Assembly: GCA_032718865.1 (NCBI GenBank)
Contig: JALUTQ010000009.1
Location: forward strand, 186,001-250,000
Direction of reading: 5' to 3'
DNA length: 64,000 nucleotides
Source: Tilletia caries
Lineage: Eukaryota; Basidiomycota; Exobasidiomycetes; Tilletiales; Tilletiaceae
Notes under the pieces: generated by a model
What the model was told of the DNA's origin: nothing
Database searches by the model: none
The model's input: the letters and a program-made list of their open reading frames with translations, nothing else
Part shown: piece after piece, positions 45,275 through 56,800 of the stretch
Position numbering within the stretch: position 1 is the stretch's first letter
Layout of the letters: each line of letters opens with the position of its first letter
Translations under genes and position numbers: made by a program

Positions 45275-47215
45275 TCAATCCAATGACTCTTCGGCAGCTG
45301 CGACGGCACCCTGATGTCCGCTCAGTTGCTCTCGTTGCGCGTCCCCATGGCGTAGCACCCTGCGGCGCGCATTGATGAACCAATTGTTGAGCTGCCTCAG
45401 GTCCAATTTGGTAATCTGGGTCATCTCGCGCTTCTCCTGGTCGGAAGGGTAAGGATGGTCCCGGTGGTTGAAGAGCCATTGGCGGAGGTACTCGGTAACG
45501 GGACGAGGGAAGTTGCCCCGTCTTGGTCCTCCATCCGAGTCTGGATCCGTCTGGTTTGCTTGCGGAGAGGTGTTGGTGCTGTGGTGGCTGCCGCTGCTGC
45601 TGCTGTTTTTGTACATCTGGTTATGATCGCTCTCAACTTCGGCATGACCGGTTGAAAGGACGAGGGCTGTGGGGGAAGAAAGCGGCGGCATTGGAGTTGC
45701 AGATGTCGGGCCAAAGTTTGGAGAAGTCTGCGAGTGGAGAGTGGACTGCGGAGCTGCTCCCGAGGTGTGGTAGTAGCTGGTCGACGCCAGAGGTAACATG
45801 GTTAGGGGCGGCCATGACCCAAGCGCAGTCGACGAGGGCTCCGTTGAAGTGTGCATGCGGCGGTGATGGTAGGCAAGAGTGTCTGTAACCGCTTCGTGAG
45901 CATGGTAGCCTCGTCTCTCCGCCTCGTCGTGCGCCAGCCCAGACATCCGAGATACAATCCCTGAATCAATCGAATCCGAGCGATTGACCAAGAACGAGTC
46001 ACAATCAACGCGGGGCGAAGCCAACGAAGCTGGACTGGTCGCGCTCGATTTCGATGAGGAGGAGTACTGGCGCTCTTCGCGGTAGTCGGAAGAGTGCCGA
46101 TGATATGCGAGGTCGCTGCCGTCCCGCGAGGTAGAAGGCGAAAGCTGTTGCTGAGCTTCTGAAGAATGGCCACTGAAGGCGCGAAGCGGCTGTTGATAGC
46201 TTTGATTCGCTTCGTTCGAAGACCGGTGTGACTGAATGAGAACAGGAGAGGTCTGACTGGGGTGTCTCTGACCAGGGCACCCACCCAGACTGAGCGGCTC
46301 ATAACGGCTGAAAGGCTGGGACGTGCCGGGTGATGCTCTTCTGCTCCCGCTCGTACTGCTGCTGTTGATGGCGCTCGTCGTGCGGACATCGCTGTACCTG
46401 CTTGGGATCCGTCGAGACTCGTCGGGGAACGTTCCCAAGGGTGGGCTACCCATTGCGAGGATTCGTGAAAACGATGAACTTGTCGACGGCAGACCACTAG
46501 CCAGCGTTGACCGATTGCCTTCGCTAGACTTCGACATGTCCCCTTGAGAGAACTTGCGCTTCATCTGATTGATACTGGGCGATGTTCGCAGAGTTTGTCG
46601 TGAAGAATTACCTCTCCAGTCGTAGCTTTCGGAAGAGCCGTAGCTCCATCCCGAGCGTTCTAGGACCGAGGGTGTCCCAGAGTGCAGCACAGCAGGAGTA
46701 GTATCGTGGGCCGTCCGAGCTGAGGATGAATCCATCGGGTGATCTTCATAATAGCTCGTAGGAGAACGCCTTCGCTTGCTAGGGCCGGCGTCGTTCTCCT
46801 CGTAATCGGCCACCGGATCATTCCGGACCATCCTGGAGATGGCAGATGAGGCATGATTGGCGTTCACGGCATACATGTTCTTGGAATCGGAAGCCGACCG
46901 AGTGGGAAATTGGGCCGCTGTGTGCTGAGAGGACGACTGTCTCCTTGTGCCGGCAAAGGATGGGAGAAGTGCCGCAGAGCCTAACGTGGGTCGCTTTGAC
47001 CGGCTTGAGGCTGCCCACTGGCCGGCCCCGAGCGCTAGGTCGGAAAGGCTTGGGAGCTTGATTCCTTTAGACGTCGCCCGTTGGTGCCTATCGTCCAGAA
47101 CTTCGTCGAAGCCGCGCTTGAGGGCTCCGTCGGTAGTATCTGAATATCTCCTTTGTTGCTGATTGTAGGCGACGTTGACATCTTGGGGTTCGGGTTGCTC
47201 GGGATGCTTGCTCAT
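45275..47215 (-). CDS. TALE-class homeodomain transcription factor
   Basis: Single exon, 646 aa, MSKHPEQPEPQDVNVAYNQQ at the start. The first 540 aa are Ser/Pro/Gln/His-rich and disordered. A homeobox-KN (TALE) domain lies at the C-terminus, about residues 560-625: FPRPVTEYLRQWLFNHRDHP, then YPSDQEKREMTQITKLDLRQ, then LNNWFINARRRVLRHGD. The three-residue loop insertion (HPYPSDQEK) marks the TALE class, and the recognition helix WFINARRR is intact. It is therefore a sequence-specific DNA-binding nuclear regulator. Only about 20 residues follow the domain. There is no visible partner homeodomain gene next to it, which argues against a paired HD1/HD2 mating-type locus. Targets are unknown. Confidence 0.9.
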   Translation of the reverse strand: MSKHPEQPEPQDVNVAYNQQQRRYSDTTDGALKRGFDEVLDDRHQRATSKGIKLPSLSDLALGAGQWAASSRSKRPTLGSAALLPSFAGTRRQSSSQHTAAQFPTRSASDSKNMYAVNANHASSAISRMVRNDPVADYEENDAGPSKRRRSPTSYYEDHPMDSSSARTAHDTTPAVLHSGTPSVLERSGWSYGSSESYDWRGNSSRQTLRTSPSINQMKRKFSQGDMSKSSEGNRSTLASGLPSTSSSFSRILAMGSPPLGTFPDESRRIPSRYSDVRTTSAINSSSTSGSRRASPGTSQPFSRYEPLSLGGCPGQRHPSQTSPVLIQSHRSSNEANQSYQQPLRAFSGHSSEAQQQLSPSTSRDGSDLAYHRHSSDYREERQYSSSSKSSATSPASLASPRVDCDSFLVNRSDSIDSGIVSRMSGLAHDEAERRGYHAHEAVTDTLAYHHRRMHTSTEPSSTALGSWPPLTMLPLASTSYYHTSGAAPQSTLHSQTSPNFGPTSATPMPPLSSPTALVLSTGHAEVESDHNQMYKNSSSSGSHHSTNTSPQANQTDPDSDGGPRRGNFPRPVTEYLRQWLFNHRDHPYPSDQEKREMTQITKLDLRQLNNWFINARRRVLRHGDAQREQLSGHQGAVAAAEESLD

Positions 47216-49533
47216 CTTGAGAGATAATTAGTTGGAAGTGGAGTGCTGAATCGTTAAGGCGGAGAATGCCGTTTCACTGGAAAGCGGGTAAGATAGCGAG
47301 ATCATGATCAACTCTGCACATGTTCCGCAACGTAACTTTAGTGCATACGTAGAGCGTAGAGGCAATCATGGACTCACCGACAAGAACAGAACGAATAGCG
47401 ATGAGAAAGTGAGGATGCTGAAGGGCGGCCCAAATAGGTTGTCCTTTGGAGAATGCTACTTATTGTTCTGTACTACTGTTCCCGATGGATGTTAGACTCA
47501 AGGAGGAGAGATTGAAGCCTGAGTGTCGCGACGTGTGCGACTCGAGATGTTGAGAGATGAACTGATACTTCGAGGTCGAGGGCGTCCGGAAAATACGTTC
47601 TTGAAGGTTATGAGTCGAAGGAATGGGTATGAGATTGTCGCGAATCCTGAGGAAGGGGAGAGACGCAGAGTCAAAGACGAAAACAGAGGCCTCCTTAAGA
47701 AGGACCTGAAAGAGCTCTCTAGATCATTCGGAATCCTCCGAGCTGTCGAGGCGGGAGCGCCGTGTTCTGACAGAGACAGAGCTCCGGGATCTGCGCTATC
47801 GGAAAAAGGCTGAATACAGGCAACCTTTGGTAGAGTCTGCTGATTGCTCCTCGCTCCTTACGCTTGTGTCGTGCTGCATTGGAGTGTGAAGAAGCGGGAG
47901 ATCGTCCACGCAGGCCTACATATCCACAAGCCACTAGACGGGATGGGATGGGAATTGGCAGAGTCCTGAACTGCTGCAAAGGCTGTGAGCGACTTGCCTC
48001 TCGGAGCGTCGGTCTCCATTATGCGGAAGCCTAAAACTGTTGGCCCCAGCCAGTGTCGTTGTGACTTGTGAGTTTGTGACTCGTGAGGCGTGAGATCAGA
48101 GATCTGAGATGTCAGTATGTCGATGGACAATAGTGGATAGCGAAGGGTGAGTCGCGACTCGCGAACTCACGGGGCTTAGGGAGACTGCAGATTGCTACTA
48201 CTGCAACCAGACAAAGGTTATTTCGTGCTAGGTTATCCAGAAGTTCAAAGTGTGCAGTATGTAATCAGTACGTAGTAGTAGATCTGGCTACGAAAACCTT
48301 GAAACGCTCGGACGAGTTTAGCCGTCTAGGACCTCGGTGCACATGCGCACAGCTGTCACATGTCACACAGCATGTAGCTGCGACGCTGACGCCTGGGTTG
48401 GTGAGTACATGAGATGACGCGATACATACCGTCGTTGCGAAGGCTCGACTCCAGACCGGTCGCCTCTTGCGGGGCCAAAGCGACGAGGCGTAGAGATCGT
48501 CACTGAACGATACACTGCGCAGCTCCCGGAGCCGGAGGGGCGAGGAGTAAAGCTGCATGCTGTTCGGATTTAGACTGGGTAGATGCATGTCAGCTGTCGC
48601 CTGTCAGTTACATATGGTTAGCAGATGCTGTCAGAATCCAGAAGAAAGAAGGGTGTCAAAACTCAAAGGAAGCAAGATAGAACTATGTATGTACGGTCTG
48701 CGGCGCGGGAAGTTTCAGAAAGGAGGGATAAAAGGTGGCGGTGTGCGTGCAGATGAGGCAAGTCGGAGATTGGCATGCCGGGAGCGGAAAAGCAAATGGT
48801 TAGCGTGAGCGAACAAGGGAGTAGTAGCGTCCGAAAGACAAAAGCAGAATAATGTTAGTAGGTGGTACTGATTTGTGTCGGCTTCACAGATTTAACAAAC
48901 CGTCTCAAACCACTACTACTATCCAGGTGGTTTACCCCGTGCCTTGCGTCGTTATTGGTGAATCGTGATGCGTGATGCGTGATGCGTGATGCGTGATGCG
49001 TGATGCGTGATGCGTGATGCGTGATAAACGATGATGCGTGGAGCCGGGAGCGCCGAGCGGGGAGCGTGCTGCCGTCAGCGTGACTCACCCTCGCGGCGCG
49101 ATGGCATTTCCTTCGGTATGCATCGTTCGCCGCCTGCCTGATGCATAGTCAGAAGGCTCTCGTCTGTGTGCTGAAGGCAGAATGGGTGTGAAGGAGAGTG
49201 GAAGGGTCGTACACACATAACGCGTCAGTCACGGAGAGTGTGATTGTGGTGGTCGTGGAGTAAACGGTCTAGCTACAAATAAACCTGGAAACGCCTCTCT
49301 CTGTCTAGAGACAGAAAGACATGGCGCGGGTACGCAGCAGAGAAATCACCACTCCACCGAGTAGTTGTTACTTATTGTTCGTCATGCGTCATGAACGAAT
49401 GTCGTTGGTGCCTAAAGTGGGTGTTCGCCGTCGTTCGCTACGACGTGTAGTGCGCGGGATATATCTAATTTCATGAATAAATGAGACGTTCCGAACCCAA
49501 TGGAACCTGGCGTAGTAGTATATCCGAAGCTAA
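47216..49533. other. Gene-poor upstream region of the homeodomain gene
   Basis: Over 2.3 kb without a supportable gene. Short overlapping frames (for example 107 codons at 48265-48588, minus strand) show no domain. The region contains a 7-bp tandem array at 48964-49025. It may be an extended promoter for the homeodomain gene, which is inference from position. Confidence 0.45.
48964..49025. repeat. Tandem array of a 7-bp unit (CGTGATG)
   Basis: Eight exact copies of CGTGATG and a partial ninth, then a degenerate continuation. The unit length is not a multiple of three, and the array is not in a supported gene. Confidence 0.9.
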
Positions 49534-49879
49534 GGGCCTGTACAGCTGCACCGTCCTATGACGCTGAAAGATATCACAAAACACAAAAATAGGAATCATA
49601 TGACATATGACGCAAAAGGAGGTGGAGTTAACAGATCCCGTACAGCAAGCCCGTCAAAGAGTGTTGTTCGAGCTCAATTTTTCGACGGTGCGTCAAATCA
49701 CGGTGCGTCCAGCTAAAAGCTGGACGCTAGTTTTGACTATGAAGAAAAAGTTATCATGACGCAAAGTTTTGCGTCACAGAAGGTCTGCTGTACAGGTCAT
49801 GACGCTACCGTGACAACTTTATCACATGACGCAAAATCAATTAGTAGCGTCACGCGTGACGCTGCAGCTGTACAGGCCC
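49534..49879. mobile_element. PIF/Harbinger (Tourist-like) MITE
   Basis: The element is 346 bp with perfect 17-bp terminal inverted repeats GGGCCTGTACAGCTGCA (49534-49550 and 49863-49879). A TAA target duplication sits on both sides (49531-49533 and 49880-49882). A TWA duplication together with a GGGCCTGT-type tip is characteristic of Tourist-like Harbinger elements. There is no coding capacity. The interior has several ATGACGCAAA motifs in both orientations and a short palindrome (GTCCAGCTAAAAGCTGGAC), so single strands could fold. Its transposase must come from elsewhere. Confidence 0.9.
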
Positions 49880-49882
49880 TAA

Positions 49883-51974
49883 GGTAAACCAATAAACAAA
49901 CAAACTGCCCCGACCTCCGTAATCCATACACAATCCTCCACTACTCTCCAGTCTCCACTATCCTTGCTCCACCGGGCCCCGACGCACGACCTAGAGATAC
50001 ACACGCCCCAATGCAGGAAAGCTGCCATTCGCAAATCGCAGTGAGCTAACAGCAGTTTGAAAGCAGGGAGGCAGTACAGCAGTACCCATAGACACTGAGC
50101 CGCGTAAGCCGCTTGACGTTTGACCACCCCCTGCTCCACTTGGCCCTTTGCCCTGCGTCTTTGAATGAGCGAAGCAATATGAGCAGAACATTCTTCTCCC
50201 TTCAGAAACAGTATTCAGTCAGGGGATGTACATATCCAAATGGACCGGGAACGTTTTCCCTTGCTCGGCGCTCAACTTCGACTCCCAGCGCTAACTCAGT
50301 CCTCAGTACGAGTGTGTATGTACTACATACTCGCAGCTCTCAGCGCCCAACGTCTCAGATCTCAGATCTCGAATTTCACTTCTCAGATCTCAGATACAGA
50401 TAGAGGGTATCATGTTGAGAAGAAGAAGAATGATAATCACTGCTGATGATGCTTGCGGCGCCCTACTTCATCGATACGGAGTGGAGTATCGCATGCAGCG
50501 ATCAGCGATCAGCGATCAGCAGCCAGAAGCGAGCGCCGAGCGATTGGCAGAGCTTGGCGGGCTGTCGGGGATGCTCCGACTTGCTCACGCTCGACATCAT
50601 GGACACTAGCGGTACCGACCAGGGAAGCCGGAAGCCTGTTACGACCGAACAAGGAAGCTGGAAGCGGCTCTCAGCTCGAAAGCGTTGAGGCGTGGGATTT
50701 ACCACATGATTATGGCCGATGATAATGACAGTTCAAGAGCCTGATATTTCTCACTGCGAGAAGTAGTCCAGCCTGGTCGGCGGTCGGTGCCGTCGTAGCG
50801 AGTCTGGAGCTGAAAATCTGAAGGGCGCGATGCCTGTTTATCTGAGCCAACACGCATAAGGCGTCGAGACCCACCGCCGAGCTGGCACTACGGCCTTGCT
50901 TAGGTTGCCAGCAATAATCAGCGGTGCTGTCGGAACACCTGCCTCCAATTCGCAAGGCTCGGGGGTTGCAACTTCCAGTATAGTCAGGATTTGGGCAGAC
51001 TTGTCACTTCATCGTTCATCGTTCATCGTTCATCTCATCTGGCGTTTGTTTGCTTACATCAGCCGATCTGAAACAGTGCGAGAACGACTTTGGATACGTA
51101 CAGCCGGGAAAGCAGGAACCTCACAATTCACATCATCTGAAGCCTGAACGCTTTGACCTCGAAGAAGCGTCTGCGCGGGAGAGGGCTCGAGGCTGTGAGG
51201 GTCAGGAAGGGCGCAATGCTGAGAACATAAACTGAGTGGGGAAGTTGTCCAGGTCAAAGCAAGTCTTAGGTGTGTGTCAAAGGGATTCGTCGGCTTTCTT
51301 TGGAGTCTGGACTTGTCGCTTGGGTGCTGCGCCGACATCCAAGTAGTGCATGACAGGACGGAATCAAGTGATGGCGTCCGGACTTTCGAGGTCAAAGCGC
51401 TGAAGCAGTCATCTGGCGCAGCTTTTGCCATGTTCCCATGGATGTAATAAATATGGGTTCGGACACGAAAGCGTGGGACGAGGATGCGTCGTTAGCCTCG
51501 CCGACAGGCGCAAGGAACCCCTACATACCCCATCCCCGACGGGCGCAAGAAGGCTTCGCCTGTGAAGCTGTGAAGATGATTTGCTAGTCTCGCCGAGGGG
51601 CGCAAGAAGCTACAGCAAAGTGAGAATGGTGGATGGTGCGATGGTGTGAGATACATATGTAGGATCAGCTGTTCGAAGCCCGCGTCCATCATCAAAGGGC
51701 CCAACTGAAGCGAGGAGCAAGTGAAATCAAAGCAACTTCGTCGAGGTTTCTGCCATCTTTGGTCCCGCTAGTAGGCATTCGCTCATCGGGTCAGGAGAAC
51801 TTCGTATGCCATCGCGGGCGCCACGATGGCACAGCCACGCATGGTTCGAATGACTGGTAATAGGGCAGCGGGTGTATTGAAATAGGTGGGCCATGATCGG
51901 TATCTGTAGAGCGAGCGCATCCCCGTCGAAACAACCGCGATCGATCAAAGAAAACAACCCACTTCGACAGAGAC
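49883..51974. other. Gene-poor region before the MSP1 stop codon
   Basis: About 2.1 kb without a supportable gene. It holds short local repeats: TCTCAGATCTCAGATC-type at about 50340-50395, AGCGATC triplicates at about 50499-50518, CGTTCATC repeats at about 51009-51032, and three copies of a CTCGCCGA-GGCGCAAG motif at about 51497-51610. Confidence 0.45.
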
Positions 51975-53369
51975 TCAGTCCAATCCCTCCTGCGGTAGCG
52001 ATTTCGGTCTTCTCGCATTCCCGTTGGACGCGATAGGGTGGATCTGACTTGCCGATTCGCTCTGGAAGAAGTCCGAGTTCTTGAGCGCGCGCGCCTTGAG
52101 CTCTGAGAACGACGGGTCCGGGAAGACGGGGGTTTCCAACGCGTCCAGCGTCGATGGAGCTGACGCGTCTGGCTTTATGGTTGCAGGAGGAAGCCCAGCT
52201 TTGAACAGTTTCGGGTTGGCGCGGAAGAGCTCGCGGACGGGTACCATAGCAGCTGAGCGACAGACCTCTTTCAGGTCGGATCCACTCAAGCCCTCGGTCT
52301 TGGCGACGAGTTGTGGCATGGAGAAGCTCGGATCGAGGTCGACTTGTTTGAGCATGATCTCGAGGATGCGCGTTCGTTGGGACGGATCTGGCAGCTTGAC
52401 TGCGTACCGCTTCGGCATGCGGCGAAGAATGGCAGCGTCAATGTCATTGGGCCGATTGGTGGCGCCGAGAACCATGATGCGGTCGGAGGAGGAGGTGAGA
52501 CCATCCCAGAAGGTCATGAATTCGGCCTTCATCATCGCTGTCACTTCGTGATCCGCTGAGGCGCGTTCTCTCAAGAAGGAGTCGATCTCGTCGATGAAGA
52601 TGATGCAGGGTTGCAACTTTCGCGCAAGGGAGAAGAGAGCTGCGACGAGCTTGTTGGATTCACCGAACCACTATATGCAGAAAAGCGGAATGTGAGTGCA
52701 CAATTTTCTCATTATCAGGTACGGCAGTAGCTCACCTTGTTTGTCAACGTGGAGACGTGCATGTTGATAAAAGTCGCCCCACTCTCCTTGGCCAGCGCTT
52801 TCGCGAGTAGCGTCTTTCCTGTACCGGGAGGCCCGTACAGCAAAACACCCTTGGGCGCACCAAGCAGCCCGCTGGCATTGTTGAAGAGTTCCGGGTAGCA
52901 GAGCGGCGCAATGACGCTCTCCTGCAGACTGCTAATGATACCATCAAGCCCGCCAATACTGGCAAAGTTGACGGGGATATCTTCAGCGAGAATGAGCTCA
53001 GTTGCGATGACCTCTTCGTGCTCGTTCAGGTTGAGAGTCGCGAGCTTGTGGCCGAGCTTGTTGAGCTTCTCTGTTGAGGTCTTCTTGGCATCTGCGCGCT
53101 TCTTCTGATTGGGATCCAGCGACTTCATCGCATACTGTTTCAGAGAATGGACGAGGTAAGCGCTCCCAAGCAAGGACCAGATTCAGAGTATGCAAATCGC
53201 GCACTCACTCTGAAGGCATAGAAGAAGACGACCTGGGAGAAGACGAAGACGGCAACTGCGGGTTTGGGATCATCGGAGACGCGCATCAGCCGTGAAACCC
53301 AGGGGTGCGCGGAGGAGGAAACTCACCCTCGCTGACATTCTTGCGATTGAGAATAGATTTGCCTGACAT
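51975..53369 (-). CDS. MSP1: Msp1/ATAD1-type mitochondrial outer-membrane AAA ATPase
   Basis: Four exons, complement(51975..52670, 52736..53134, 53209..53255, 53327..53369), 394 aa. The short N-terminus ([14 protein letters not shown]) is followed by one transmembrane helix ([15 protein letters not shown]), then [19 protein letters not shown], the membrane-proximal linker seen in ATAD1. The AAA domain has Walker A GPPGTGKT (131-138), the pore-loop WFGESNK, Walker [10 protein letters not shown] (about 185-193), sensor [13 protein letters not shown] and Arg-finger-like LRRMPKRY. Known role: a hexamer in the mitochondrial outer membrane and peroxisomes that extracts mislocalised tail-anchored proteins. 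The C-terminal 70 residues beyond the AAA lid are a hydrophilic extension ([20 protein letters not shown]). The length otherwise fits the family. Confidence 0.93.
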
Positions 53370-53895
53370 CGTCGCGCCTTTTCCTTTCCTTTCCTTTCCT
53401 TTCCTTTCCCGCTCTGGTTACCAACAATGAGCTTGCAGTTCGTGGTTCGCCATCAGCGTCGTGGTGAGTGTTCCGCGTGCTTGGTGTGTGTCCAACACGA
53501 TGCCGTCTTTTCCGGGTGACAGGCTTCTCGGAGCTTCGGGCCGATATGACCCTGCTGCGGGATGACGTTTGAGGTCACAGAAGTCTGGGAGTGGAGTCTG
53601 AGAAGGTCTCAGCACATCACCACCACCTCGCCCCGCCCCCAAGCAAGACGTCGATGATTCCGGCGTCCATCGGTCCTTCCAGCTCGCGCATCAGCTTCCA
53701 CAGTCCACACGCGAGGCTCTGCGGTTCTGTCTCAAGACCTACTTGCGTGGTAGAACGCAGCTGCTCCGTATCGAACACCGGACAGGCGGAGAACGGCCTC
53801 TTTCCCGGACCACTCCCCGACGCTTCCCCGCAGCGTACACGACCCTCCCATCGAAGTCAGCAAACACGCATACACCCTAGATCGGCCCAGCCAAG
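53370..53895. promoter_or_regulatory. Divergent promoter between MSP1 and the intersectin-like gene
   Basis: Contains a TTTCC repeat of about six units (53379-53409) immediately upstream of the MSP1 start. No gene is supported. Both flanking genes start here, so it must hold two promoters. Confidence 0.5.
53379..53409. repeat. TTTCC pentamer repeat
   Basis: About six tandem TTTCC units, about 10 bp upstream of the MSP1 start codon and purine-rich on the MSP1 sense strand. Confidence 0.85.
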
Positions 53896-56800
53896 ATGTA
53901 CGGACAGCCAGGCCAACAGCAACGGCAGCAGCAGCAACAGCCGCAGCAGCAGGGCCAGTTCCTGCAAGCCATGCACACCGGATACCCCGGCATGGGCATG
54001 AGCCCTCAGATGCAGGGTTCCCAACTCATGTCGCAGCCCACCGGTATGCCCATGGGTATGGGAATGGGTGGCATGGGCGGTATGGGAATGGGAATGGGCA
54101 TGGGAATGCAGCAGCAGCAACAGCCCCAACGCTTCCTCTCCTCCCCCCAGCCAGGTCTCGCACCGCAGATGACTGGCTACCCCGGTCAGATGCAGCAACC
54201 TCAAATGCAGCAGATGCAACAACAGCAGATGCCGCAACAGCAATCCGGCTTCCTCGGTGCCCAGCCCACCGGCTATCCTGGTGCTGGACGAGGCGGACTC
54301 ATGGCTCAGCCCACAGGCTACCAGATGCCCATGATGACCGGAATGCCCATGAACCCACAGCTCCAACTGATGTCTACCCAGTTCATGCCTTCTAACAACC
54401 AGACCTTTGTCGGCGGCATGGCCCCCGCTAACGACCTCTCCTTCTCGTCTCAATCTATGGCACCTTCCAATTTTCAGAACCAGATCCAATCCGCCCAACA
54501 GTCCCGCGGAGGACAACCTCCAAAGGTGCCGTGGGCGCTCAGCAAAGAGGAGCGCAAATCGTACGACTCCATCTTCCGCGCTTGGGATCCTCAAGGCACC
54601 GGTTTCGTCAGTGGTGACGTTGCTCGCGAGGTCTTTGGCCAGTCGGGCCTCGATCGCGACCGTCTCATGCAGGTTTGGCATCTCAGCGACCAAGAGAACC
54701 GTGGAAAGCTGAATCTCGCCGAGTTCCACGTTGCGATGGGTCTCATCTACAGAGGTGAGTTCTCTTGTCCCACTTTACACTTTTATAACGACCTATGCAA
54801 ACTGATCATCCACTTGGATTTGAATGAAGCGCTCAACGGTAACGATCTGCCGGAGACACTGCCTCAAGAGCTCATCCCTCCGTCAGCTCGCGATCTGAAC
54901 GAATCTGTAGACTTCCTCAAAGACCTGCTGAAGCGGGATGCAAACGTTCGCCAAGCCACAGCTTTGAACCTCCCAGAAGCGGGATCCAACAGTGGTATCA
55001 ACTATACAAAGGCCAAGTCCTTCCACCAAAACCCCGTCGAAGCCAAGCCACGCGATGCGGGCATATACAAATTCGATGACAAGGAAGAAAGTACAGGCTA
55101 CAAGAGCAGTTCGCGCCACATAGACCGCCAAGGCATCCGCTTCGCCGGTCAGTCGAGCCAGGATGACCTCGCAGAAATGAAGCGTCAGCTTGCCAACACC
55201 CAGAAGATGTTGGATGACCAAGCTGCCGTGGACGAACGCGACGAAGAACTGGACCGAGAGATGGAGGATCTCCGCTTCCGTATCCGTCGCGTCCAAGATG
55301 ACATCGACTATTACAACCGCCGAGGAGGTGCTGCCGCTGGGGATTCACGCCGCAAAGCCGAGCGTGAGCTTCTCCACCTCATGCACGAGCGCCTGCCCGT
55401 CCTCGAGAAGCGCATCGAAGAGAAGGACAAGCGAGTCGATAATGAACGCTGCAAGCAGGCCCGCGAGCGTGACCGTCGTAATGACGATTACCACTCCTCG
55501 AGCCGCCGATACGGCGATGATGATCGCAAACCAGAATCGGACCGCCTCGGCCGTGACAAAGACGGTGACTCTCGGGACCGATACTACGACGATCGCGAGA
55601 GGAACCGATATGATGATCGCGATCGCGATCGTCCTGACGGTGATCGTTATGGCAGCGCTGGACGCGACCGTGGATCAGCCCCTCCTCCACCGGCACCTCC
55701 GGCTTCCAGCTCGGCCTCAGCTCCACCGCCTCCGGCTCCTCCCGCAGCGGCGAGTCCGGCACGCGCTGCCGGCCCCCCTGCGAACATGACTCCGGCCGAA
55801 CGTCAAGCGTGGCAGCGTGCTGAGGCGCAGCGACGCGTGCAGGAACGCATGCGTGCTCTTGGCGCTATGGCCCCAGCTGCTCCCAGCCCCCCGCCCTCTG
55901 GCGGCATTGATTCTTCGGTCGAGGAACGTCTCGCGCAAGAGAAGGCAGATGCTTCGGAACGTGCTGCCAAGGCGGATCGCGAAGCGGCCGAACGTGAAGA
56001 GGCTCGTCGACTCCGACTGGAGGAACAGCGGGTGAACAAGGGTTTGGAAGCGGTCAAGACTGTTAAGGCTGAGATTGCTGTGTCTGAGCAGCAAGCCCAG
56101 CCTGCCAATGGATCTTCAAGCACGGCGACCATTATCGATGCGGCCAAACAGCAAGTCGACGAAGAGGAGGAGATGTTCCGCCGTCGGGAGGAAGTCCTGG
56201 CAAAGGAGAAGGCCGCACGTCTTGAGCGTCTCCGCAAACTCGAAGAGGCCGAGCGTGAAGCGCAGGAGCAGGAAGATGCGTTCAAGTCGCGTCAGGCTGC
56301 TTTCCAGGGCAAACCTGCTGCCAAACCTAGCGCACCGTTGCCCCCACCTGCACGCAGGACACCCGGTGGGAAGGCCGCGGCGCCTCCGCCACCACCTTCG
56401 CGGGCTGCTCACGCGCCGACGGCACCGGCAGCTCCACCGGCCCCTCCCGCACCCCCGGTTGCTGCTGCTGTCGCCGCTCCTTCCCCGTCGGCGGTGTCTA
56501 CCCCCCTCCTGTCGACGGCCAGCACGAACCCTTTCCACCGTCTTGGAGCTGGCGCGTCTCAGCCGGCGGCGAGTCCCGCCCCTGCCTCCCCCGCTGCGGC
56601 CCCTGCGGGTGCAGGAACGAACCCGTTCTACCGCATGCAGCAGGGTTCGGCGGCGGCTTCGCCCACTACGCCTTCCTCGTCCTTGCCTCCCGCCCAGCGC
56701 GCCGCACCGGCAGTCTCTGCGCCTGTTGTGGCTGTCACCCCTGCCGCTACGCCCTCCTCCTCCTCCATCAAGCCCGTCGCGCCCTCCGACGACGACTGGG

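Noticed and set aside
45275..47215. Homeodomain gene as part of a bE/bW (HD1/HD2) mating-type pair
   Set aside because: There is no adjacent divergent homeodomain partner. The TALE domain is at the extreme C-terminus, unlike the usual N-terminal placement in mating-type HD proteins.
51841..51865. GGTTCGAATGA resembling a tRNA T-loop
   Set aside because: No acceptor stem, anticodon arm or A-box could be fitted around it.
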